64,000 nt of DNA, taken from NCBI GenBank assembly GCA_023459335.1, contig JAEWUO010000028.1:62001-126000 (forward strand), written 5' to 3'. Of the stretch, positions 58,030 through 64,000 are shown in pieces. Position numbers and translations under genes: made by a program. Origin of the DNA: Bacillota bacterium (GTDB lineage Bacteria > Bacillota > Clostridia > Christensenellales > CAG-138). Every line of letters begins with the position of its first letter. Within the stretch, counting starts at the first letter, position 1. The notes beneath the pieces were generated by a model that was not told the DNA's origin, did no database searches, and saw only the letters and a list, made by a program, of their open reading frames with translations.

Positions 58030-58871
58030 TGAAACGCAGAACAATCGCAAAATCGCTGCAGACCGGTCTGTTCGTCGTCATCTGCATCCTGTATCTGATG
58101 CCGATCTTCATCGTGCTGATGAACTCCATGAAAACCAATGCCTCCATCAACACGAACACATTCGCATTTCCGAATGCGAATACGTTTACCGGCATTTCAA
58201 ACTATGTCAACGGCATCAACGTGGGCGAGTACCCCTTCCTGAAATCCGCTCTGTATAGCGTGATCATCACCGTGACCTCCGCCGCGCTGATCCTCGTATG
58301 CACTTCCATGGCCGCATGGTACATCTCGCGCGTCAACAGCGTCTTTGCGCGGATCATCTATTACATATGCGTCTTTTCCATGGTCGTGCCGTTCCAGATG
58401 GTCATGTTCACGCTGGCGAAAACCGCAAATACGCTGCATCTCGACACACCGTTTACCATTCCGATCATCTATCTGGGGTTCGGGGCGGGGCTCGCGGTGT
58501 TCATGTTCGCGGGCTTCGTGAAAAGCATCCCGCTTGAAATCGAGGAGGCGGCAGCCATCGACGGCTGCGGGCCGCTTCGAACGTTTTTTCTGATCGTATT
58601 CCCGATGCTCAAGCCTGTGATGATCTCCGTCGGCGTGCTGGAGATCATGTGGATCTGGAATGACTACCTCCTGCCCTACCTCGTTCTGGACCGCACCAAG
58701 TACAAAACGATCCCGATCCATATCCAGTATCTTCAGGGCAGTTACGGGCATGTCGATCTGGGCGCGGTCATGGCGCTGATCATCATCACGATCCTGCCCA
58801 TCATCGTCTTCTACCTCACCGCGCAGAGGTATATCATCAAAGGCGTGGTCGAAGGCGCGGTCAAAGGGTAA
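58029..58871 (+). CDS. Sugar ABC transporter permease (MalG/UgpE type)
   Basis: Membrane protein of 280 residues with six hydrophobic segments and the EAA loop EIEEAAAIDGCGPLRTFFLI. Starts in a TAATG junction with the upstream permease, with AAAGGAGG in that gene's end. Heterodimer partner of the upstream permease. No ATPase gene follows, so a shared MsmX-type ATPase encoded elsewhere probably energises the importer. Confidence 0.92.
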   Translation: MKRRTIAKSLQTGLFVVICILYLMPIFIVLMNSMKTNASINTNTFAFPNANTFTGISNYVNGINVGEYPFLKSALYSVIITVTSAALILVCTSMAAWYISRVNSVFARIIYYICVFSMVVPFQMVMFTLAKTANTLHLDTPFTIPIIYLGFGAGLAVFMFAGFVKSIPLEIEEAAAIDGCGPLRTFFLIVFPMLKPVMISVGVLEIMWIWNDYLLPYLVLDRTKYKTIPIHIQYLQGSYGHVDLGAVMALIIITILPIIVFYLTAQRYIIKGVVEGAVKG

Positions 58872-58921
58872 CCGCCGGTCCCGCACACCCCGACGCGTTT
58901 GTTTTCTGCGCGAATTTGCTG

Positions 58922-58949
58922 TTGCCCTTTTCGTGAAACAAGATATAAT
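58922..58949 (+). promoter_or_regulatory. Sigma-A promoter of malQ
   Basis: TTGCCC (58922-58927), 16-nt spacer, TATAAT (58944-58949), about 32 nt before the ATG; malQ thus has its own promoter. Confidence 0.65.
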
Positions 58950-58981
58950 GAGACGAAATTTGTAAGTAAATCGGTGTTACT

Positions 58982-60469
58982 ATGAAACGTTCCTCAGGCA
59001 TCCTCCTGCATATTTCCTCTCTGCCTTCCCCGTACGGCATCGGCACGTTCGGGCGTGAGGCTTACTCCTTTGTCGACCAGCTCGTGCGCGCAAACCAGCG
59101 TTACTGGCAGGTGCTCCCGCTCGGTCCCACGAGCTACGGGGATTCTCCCTATCAGTCGTTTTCCGCCTTCGCGGGAAACCCTTATTTCGTCGACCTTGAC
59201 CGGCTTTCGGACGAAGGTTTGCTGGACCGCGCATGGATCGAATCACCGGATTGGGGCGAAAGCGCGCGGCAGGCGGATTTCGGTCTGCTGTTCGAGCGGC
59301 GGTTCCTCGTCCTGCGCGCCGCGTTCGAGCGGGCGAAAAACAACCGGGAACGAATGCAGGCGCTTGACCGGTTCTCGGAGAAAAACGCAGACTGGCTGGA
59401 CGATTATGCGCTGTTTATGGCACTCAAGGATGAAAACGGCGGCTGCGCCTGGGATACCTGGCCTTACAAAGTGCGTATGCGCGAGGAGCCGGCCTTGCAA
59501 GCGGCGCGGGAACGTCTGGGCGACAGCATCCGCTTTTATCAGTTCATCCAGTGTCTCTTTTACGAGCAATGGGCGCAGCTGCGCGCGTATGCCAACGAGC
59601 GAGGAATCCGGATTATGGGCGATCTGCCGATCTACGTTCCGCTCGACTCCGCGGACGTCTGGAGCGCGCCGCAGGAGTTCCAGCTCGACGAGGAGCGCAG
59701 GCCGCGCTTTGTCGCGGGAGTGCCGCCGGACTACTTCTCTGCGGACGGGCAGCTCTGGGGCAACCCGATCTACGACTGGGACCACATGAGTCAGACGGGT
59801 TACGATTGGTGGATGCGGCGCATGCGCTCCGCCAGCACGCTCTTCGACAGCGTTCGGATCGACCATTTCAGAGGCTTGTCTTCCTATTGGAGCGTGAAGG
59901 CGGGCGAACAGACCGCGCGCGAAGGCGAGTGGAAGCGCGGCCCCGGCGAAGATTTCGTAAACCTGCTGAAAGAAACGTTTCCCTCTTTTGAAATCATAGC
60001 GGAGGATCTCGGCTATCCGACGGACGATGTGAAAGTTCTCCTGAAGAACAGCGGTTTCCCGGGTATGAAGGTGCTGCAGTTTGCGTTTGATGCCAGAGAA
60101 CCGAGCAATTATCTGCCCCATACCTACGGCAACCATTGCGTCTGCTACGCGGGCACGCACGATAACACGACGGTCGCAGGATGGTTCACCGAGGTCGATC
60201 GGGACGACGTCTCGCTTGCGGTGCGTTACCTCGGTCTCAACGAGCGGGAAGGCTACGTCTGGGGCATCCTGCGCGGGGGAATGGGTTCCGTCGCGGATCT
60301 GTTCGTCGCGCAGGCGCAGGACTATCTTGAGCTCGGTTCCGACGCGCGTATGAATACGCCCGGCACGCTCGGCGGCAGCAACTGGCGATGGCGGCTTCTG
60401 CCCGGTGAACTGACCGACACGCTCGTCGAAAAGATTCGGGCGATGACGGCGATGTACGGCAGAGCGTAA
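58982..60469 (+). CDS. malQ: 4-alpha-glucanotransferase (amylomaltase)
   Basis: Cytoplasmic GH77 enzyme of 495 residues that transfers alpha-1,4-glucan chains and releases glucose. Family motifs in order: RSSGILLHISSLPSPYGIG, YWQVLPLGPTSYGDSPYQS, MGDLPIYVPLDSADVW, VRIDHFRG (nucleophile Asp), IIAEDLG (acid Glu) and YAGTHDNTT (third Asp). Length is standard for bacterial MalQ. It follows a LacI-controlled importer, which points to maltodextrin use. No good ribosome site precedes the ATG. Confidence 0.96.
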   Translation: MKRSSGILLHISSLPSPYGIGTFGREAYSFVDQLVRANQRYWQVLPLGPTSYGDSPYQSFSAFAGNPYFVDLDRLSDEGLLDRAWIESPDWGESARQADFGLLFERRFLVLRAAFERAKNNRERMQALDRFSEKNADWLDDYALFMALKDENGGCAWDTWPYKVRMREEPALQAARERLGDSIRFYQFIQCLFYEQWAQLRAYANERGIRIMGDLPIYVPLDSADVWSAPQEFQLDEERRPRFVAGVPPDYFSADGQLWGNPIYDWDHMSQTGYDWWMRRMRSASTLFDSVRIDHFRGLSSYWSVKAGEQTAREGEWKRGPGEDFVNLLKETFPSFEIIAEDLGYPTDDVKVLLKNSGFPGMKVLQFAFDAREPSNYLPHTYGNHCVCYAGTHDNTTVAGWFTEVDRDDVSLAVRYLGLNEREGYVWGILRGGMGSVADLFVAQAQDYLELGSDARMNTPGTLGGSNWRWRLLPGELTDTLVEKIRAMTAMYGRA

Positions 60470-60480
60470 TACGAATCCGT

Positions 60481-60516
60481 AAAAAGACGGGGCTTTGCGG
60501 CTCCGTCTTTCTTTAT
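60481..60516. terminator. Hairpin terminator between convergent genes
   Basis: AAAGACGG-GC / GC-CCGTCTTT stem followed by T-rich sequence. Confidence 0.85.
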
Positions 60517-60519
60517 GTG

Positions 60520-61365
60520 CTATTCGTTTTTCTTTCGAATCGGAATCCAAACCTCGCTGTAATACTCCGGCGAAGCGGTATCTCCCGCCGTATACATCTC
60601 AATTTCCATATACTGTGCAACTTCGTAAATCCCGTTCGTCGGCAGCCATTCGGAATAGATCTGCTTCGTCACGTTCTGAATCGCCCCCGGCATCGGGCCG
60701 ACGCAGGAGAAACGCGCCCAGAGATGCGCGGGAACTTCGCGCCTGACCAGACCCTTCGGCAAATCGACCCCCGGTTTGATAAAATCGGCGATCATATAAG
60801 GAAATCTTCCGGCTGCATCCGCATCGAAGCAGACGCCCAGCACCGGGCAGACCTTCTCCTGCAAACCCTTTTCAAAAAATTCCTGCCAATATTGGGGAAT
60901 CTCCCGCGTGCTCGTGTCCATCTGGAATTCCCGCTCTACCCCGGCGATCCAGAACGCGTCCATCTGTTCGATCTTGTAATTCATCAGTTTTGCCCCTTCC
61001 ATTTTTATCGATATCGCAAGGGGGTTCTGGCAGCGGAGGAGCGTGCTCATCCTGCGCGCGGAACTTGGCGTGACCCCGTGAAAGCGCGAGAATGCCTTGG
61101 AAAAGCTTTCCGGCGTATCATATCCATACTTCAGCGCGAGGTCTATGATCTTGCCTTCTCCCGCCAAAAGTTCCTGCGCCGCGAGCGAGAGTCGGCGGGA
61201 ACGGATATATTCACTGATGCTCATGCCGGTCAGCGATGAGAACGTGCGTTCCAGATAGAAACGCGACAGGCCGACGTAACGCGCGGCTTTTTCGCTGTCC
61301 GCTTCCTCCAGCAGATGATGCTCGATATAGTTCAGCGCATCGTTCAGACTTTCGACCAGTTCCAA
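60520..61365 (-). CDS. AraC-type regulator with GyrI-like effector domain
   Basis: Transcription factor of 281 residues. Two helix-turn-helix motifs at ~1-105 (AARYVGLSRFYLERTFSSLT and ALKYGYDTPESFSKAFSRFH) are followed by a GyrI/BmrR-type ligand domain (~125-280), with the ending YYSEVWIPI typical of that fold. Relatives (Rob, YdeC-like) respond to hydrophobic compounds. The start is TTG with AGGAGG upstream. The neighbouring genes do not reveal a target. Confidence 0.9.
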   Translation of the reverse strand: MELVESLNDALNYIEHHLLEEADSEKAARYVGLSRFYLERTFSSLTGMSISEYIRSRRLSLAAQELLAGEGKIIDLALKYGYDTPESFSKAFSRFHGVTPSSARRMSTLLRCQNPLAISIKMEGAKLMNYKIEQMDAFWIAGVEREFQMDTSTREIPQYWQEFFEKGLQEKVCPVLGVCFDADAAGRFPYMIADFIKPGVDLPKGLVRREVPAHLWARFSCVGPMPGAIQNVTKQIYSEWLPTNGIYEVAQYMEIEMYTAGDTASPEYYSEVWIPIRKKNE

Positions 61366-61528
61366 GGCGATCCTCCTCTGCGGCCGCGCAGCGCCAGCGC
61401 TCCGCGGTCTGATTTCCTTGCGAGGTTGATGTTATCAAAAAGACGCGTACCTGTCCTGTCATTTCTTGTCAGGATTTGTCCGCGTCGCGTGTTTGGCCGG
61501 TACCGGTCGAACATAAGCTCGATTCCGG

Positions 61529-62137
61529 TCAGCTTGCCGGCTCGTATACGATCTCCTGCGTACCTTCTTCCAGCAGACGCGCCGCTTCATCCGAATCGTT
61601 GAGCCACGCCTCCCGTCTTTCTTTGGGCAGAATCAGCGGCATGCGGTCGTGGATAAACGAAATGTCCTGCGCAGCGGGCGCGGTCAGTATGGTGAATACC
61701 GGCGTTTTCGCCCCCGATTCCGAACGGTAAAGCCCGGCAAAGGTGAACATACCCTCTCTCGCGGGACGCAGTTTATACTTGATCTTCTGTTTTTCACGCG
61801 TTTCCCATTCGAAATAAGCGCTCGCAGGAATCAGGCAGCGTCCTCCGGACGCGACGCGTTCCGCGCTCTGCGCCGCAAGCATCGGCGCGCGGAACATATT
61901 TTTCTCCAGCACGGTTTCGCTTCTCGCGTTAAAGACCGTACCCTTTCCGTCGAACCGCGCAAATCCCCAGCGCATCACGCGCGGGCCGCCCGCGTCCAGC
62001 ACCGCCGCAAAATCCGTGGGGAAGACCTCCCCGTTTTTAATCAGCAGCCCGTCTTCCTGCATGCCGCGCAGATATAGAAGCGCGAGCATCTCACGGTACT
62101 GCGCGTCGTCGAAGTCCGTATAAAACCGCCCGCACAT
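61529..62137 (-). CDS. SRAP-domain protein (YedK/HMCES family)
   Basis: DNA-repair protein of 202 residues. YedK/HMCES proteins bind abasic sites in single-stranded DNA and form a protective covalent link through Cys2. The start MCGRF at 62137 exposes that Cys after Met removal; the longer frame to 62185 would bury it and is rejected. Other active-site pieces: FNARSET, LIPASAYFEWE (Glu) and FIHDRMPLIL (His). It lies 22 nt after the divergent-PAP2 gene in the same direction. Confidence 0.93.
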   Translation of the reverse strand: MCGRFYTDFDDAQYREMLALLYLRGMQEDGLLIKNGEVFPTDFAAVLDAGGPRVMRWGFARFDGKGTVFNARSETVLEKNMFRAPMLAAQSAERVASGGRCLIPASAYFEWETREKQKIKYKLRPAREGMFTFAGLYRSESGAKTPVFTILTAPAAQDISFIHDRMPLILPKERREAWLNDSDEAARLLEEGTQEIVYEPAS

Positions 62138-62159
62138 AACGTCCTCTCCCCCCCGTCGT

Positions 62160-62612
62160 TCAGCCGAGCCAGATTCCGATGCCAATGCCGATGATGGATC
62201 CGATCAGCACCTGCAGCGGCGTATGGCCGATCAGTTCCTTGAGTTCCCATTCCGGCAGTTCGATGATTTTTCCTTCCTTGATCAGATGGTCGATGATGGC
62301 GGTGATGGTCACCGCCTGCTTGCCCGCCTCCTGACGCACGCCTCGAGCGTCGTGCAGCACCACGGAGGCTAAAATAAACGAGACCGCAAACTCGAACGAC
62401 GCGAGCCCGAACTGTTTGGCGGCCGCTGCCATCATGGCGCAGACCGTCGCCGCATGGCTGCTCGGCATCCCGCCGCTTCCGACGAGCCGCTCAAATTTGA
62501 ATTCCTTATTGACGATGGTATACAGGATCGCCTTTGCGCCCTGCGCGACCGCCCAGCCGACCAGCGCCGCGATCAGTATTCTGTTGACCAGTAACCCCTT
62601 TAAAAATTCCAT
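62160..62612 (-). CDS. Divergent PAP2 family membrane protein (DUF212)
   Basis: Membrane protein of 150 residues with four or so hydrophobic segments and the family signature LVGSGGMPSSHAATVCA followed by VVLHDARGVRQEAGKQA. These conserve the His and Arg of PAP2 phosphatases in a rearranged form, so a lipid-phosphate phosphatase role is possible. The start is at 62612 (MEFLKGLLVN); the frame continues upstream into the repeat region but lacks coding character there. A sigma-A promoter lies about 60 nt upstream. Confidence 0.88.
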   Translation of the reverse strand: MEFLKGLLVNRILIAALVGWAVAQGAKAILYTIVNKEFKFERLVGSGGMPSSHAATVCAMMAAAAKQFGLASFEFAVSFILASVVLHDARGVRQEAGKQAVTITAIIDHLIKEGKIIELPEWELKELIGHTPLQVLIGSIIGIGIGIWLG

Positions 62613-62672
62613 GTGAATGCTTCTTCCATATTTCCGCTTTCCGCGCGGACGCGGCCGCGTTTTGCGTAGATT

Positions 62673-62701
62673 ATTGTATCGCACGGCGCGCGGAAATTCA
62701 A
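62673..62701 (-). promoter_or_regulatory. Sigma-A promoter of the PAP2-SRAP operon
   Basis: Minus-strand TTGAAT (62701-62696), 17-nt spacer, TACAAT (62678-62673). Confidence 0.7.
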
Positions 62702-62758
62702 TAATTACACATGCCGCCTGCCCCGCAGACAGTAAATCAAGGATTTCTGAACTCTTGC

Positions 62759-63004
62759 CCATCGATTTTTGACATTCGGTGCGCTCTTGCCATACGCTGG
62801 ATCCGTGCAATCAAAATCAAGGATTTGTGAATTATTGCCCATCGATTCTTGACATTCGGTGCGCTCTTGCCGTACGCTAGTCCATCGATTTTTGACATTC
62901 GGTTCGCTCTTGTCATACGCTGGATCCGTGCAATCAAAATCAAGGATTTGTGAATTATTGCCCATCGATTCTTGACATTCGGTGCGCTCTTGCCGTACGC
63001 TAGT
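62759..63004 (+). repeat. Two tandem 123-bp units containing four copies of a 42-bp promoter-like element
   Basis: Units 62759-62881 and 62882-63004 differ at only two positions by eye. Each holds a 42-bp element (A), a 38-bp spacer element (B) and a second A. A copies start at 62759, 62839, 62882 and 62962; each contains CCATCGATT, TTGACATTCGG and TACGCT. B contains the inverted pairs GCAAT/ATTGC and AAATC/GATTT. A degenerate B-like piece precedes at ~62728-62758. The 394-nt gap 62613-63006 has no supported gene. Confidence 0.9.
62972..63001 (+). promoter_or_regulatory. Promoter candidate in the last repeat copy
   Basis: TTGACA (62972-62977), 18-nt spacer, weak -10 TACGCT (62996-63001), 5 nt before the ATG at 63007. 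The gene has no ribosome site, so a leaderless mRNA is possible. Confidence 0.4.
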
Positions 63005-63006
63005 CC

Positions 63007-64000
63007 AATGAAGAAACGATTGTTTGGCTTTCTTGCGTTGATTTTTATTCTGAGCGCATGCCTGCTGCCCGCGGGCCAGCCCGCACTGGCTGAGGGAAAC
63101 GACGATTTCCGTCTCAGCTTTGGCAAAGACGGAAGGTTCACCGTGCTCGTCCTCTCCGACCTTCAAGACACCCAGTTCACGACCGAACTTGTCCTCAGCG
63201 GCGAAACGCAGGTGATCCGGGATTACCCGGTCGACCTGATCGTTCTGCTCGGGGACCAACTCGAGGGAGCCAGCCCCGTGCTGCGGCTTGGTGACGGTGC
63301 GAAAAACAGCGAAAAGACGCTGCGGACGCTGCTCGCCCCTATCGCGGAAAGCGGAATTCCGTTCGCGGTCGTATTCGGCAACCACGACTTCGAAGCGCCG
63401 CTCGGCATTCCTCAGCAGGTAGCGGTCTATGAAAGCTATGAAAACTGCGCCGGTGTTTCATTCGGCAAAAGCTCCACGAAAGACGGCTCTTTCCTGCTGC
63501 CAATCTATGTCAATAACAGCGATATCAAAGCGATGGCGCTGTATTTCTTCGATTCCGGTTCCTACATTTCCAACGGAGATTACGATACCGTCTCCGCGGC
63601 GCAGGTCGCCTGGTATAACGAGCAGAGCGCCGCGCTCAGAGCGGAAAACGGCAATCAGTCGCTTCCATCCGTCGCGTTCTGCCACATTCCGGTGCCGGAG
63701 GTTTATAAGCTTCTGACCGAGGTGCCAAAAGGCACGGAGGGCGCGCTGAAGGGCGTCGGCATAGGCGAGGGGAAATACTACCTGCCGGATGAAACAAAGA
63801 TTTTCACCGGTGAGATCAACGAAGCGCCCTGCCCGTCCAGCGAAAATCATGGCCTGTTCGATTCATTTCTCGCAAACGACGACGTATTCCTCCTCGTCAA
63901 CGGGCACGACCATATCAATTCGTTCATCGGCAGTGTGAGCGGCGTCGATATCGCCAACGCGCCCGGCAGCTCGTATACCAGTTACGGATCGGAGGATATC
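63007..64000 (+). CDS. Exported metallophosphoesterase (3' end outside window)
   Basis: Calcineurin-like phosphoesterase; 331 codons are present and the frame is open at the right edge. The signal peptide MKKRLFGFLALIFILSACLL has a possible lipobox (LSAC) or is cleaved after ALA. Metal-site motifs: VLSDLQDTQ, LLGDQLEG, FGNHDFEAP, FCHIPVPE and NGHDHINS. The layout resembles Dcr2/YkuE-like purple-acid-type phosphatases. The gene starts 3 nt after the 123-bp repeat. The substrate is unknown. Confidence 0.88.

Noticed and set aside
58872..58981. ATPase gene for the sugar importer
   Set aside because: The gap between the second permease and malQ holds only a promoter; no ATPase of the MsmX/MalK type is encoded in the operon.
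62705..63385. Long open frames on the minus strand across the 123-bp repeats
   Set aside because: They stay open only because the repeat unit is a multiple of three; their sequence repeats itself, has no ribosome site and overlaps the real phosphoesterase gene on the plus strand.
1..64000. tRNA, rRNA, CRISPR array, prophage or transposase genes
   Set aside because: None of the intergenic gaps contains a cloverleaf or spaced repeats with the needed features, and no integrase, transposase or phage protein is recognised.

Overview
This window looks like a chromosomal segment of an anaerobic, Gram-positive-type member of the Clostridia. The order is uncertain: the GC-rich coding, the DUF5050 and clostripain-type exported proteins and the YheI/YheH-like ABC pair would fit Christensenellales or a related gut lineage, but that is inference. 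The evidence for Clostridia is a cysteine T-box leader before cysE-cysS, a cdaA-cdaR pair, strong AGGAGG-type ribosome sites, many TTG starts, MntP, HflX, a free-Met-sulfoxide-reductase GAF protein and many lipoproteins. I see no rRNA, tRNA, CRISPR array, prophage or insertion sequence. Genes lie on both strands in short operons separated by clear hairpin terminators.

Layout. 1-6 kb: the 5' end of a threonine-aldolase-like gene, a metallo-beta-lactamase-fold lipoprotein with a lamin-tail-like C-terminus, a three-gene redox operon (TlpA-like thioredoxin lipoprotein, a 44-residue CXXC microprotein, a polyferredoxin membrane protein), and an MFS transporter with a DUF2804 protein. 6-13 kb: a large secreted Ig-like/SH3 protein, a membrane-anchored phosphoesterase, nitroreductase, HD hydrolase, a TipA-like MerR regulator and mntP. 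13-21 kb: GAF reductase, AI-2E-type transporter, amidohydrolase, FAD dehydrogenase (COG2509) and the c-di-AMP module led by a small 66-residue gene. 21-28 kb: exported hydrolases (clostripain-like protease, phosphoesterase, alkaline phosphatase) and a beta-CASP nuclease. 28-41 kb: ABC exporter, nadE, a DUF5050 lipoprotein, HflX with an extra N-terminal domain, and MarR plus a heterodimeric ABC exporter. 41-46 kb: cysE-cysS under a Cys T-box, with proS divergent. 46-54 kb: an EAL signalling protein, a surface-polysaccharide locus whose first gene fuses a polyprenyl-phosphate sugar transferase to RfbA, then rfbB, then a DUF368 (PopT-type) carrier-lipid transporter. 54-60 kb: a LacI-controlled sugar ABC importer with malQ. 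60-64 kb: AraC/GyrI regulator, SRAP protein, divergent-PAP2 protein, a 123-bp tandem repeat and the start of an exported phosphoesterase.

How genes work together. The T-box senses uncharged tRNA-Cys and controls serine acetylation and Cys-tRNA charging. The sugar transferase-RfbA fusion, RfbB and DUF368 protein would supply dTDP-sugar, load lipid carrier and recycle it. LacI, binding protein, two permeases and MalQ form an alpha-glucan uptake and processing set with no ATPase gene here. A recurring feature is that four genes for exported or anchored hydrolases have a -10 box ending 5-6 nt before the ATG and no Shine-Dalgarno sequence, suggesting leaderless mRNAs.
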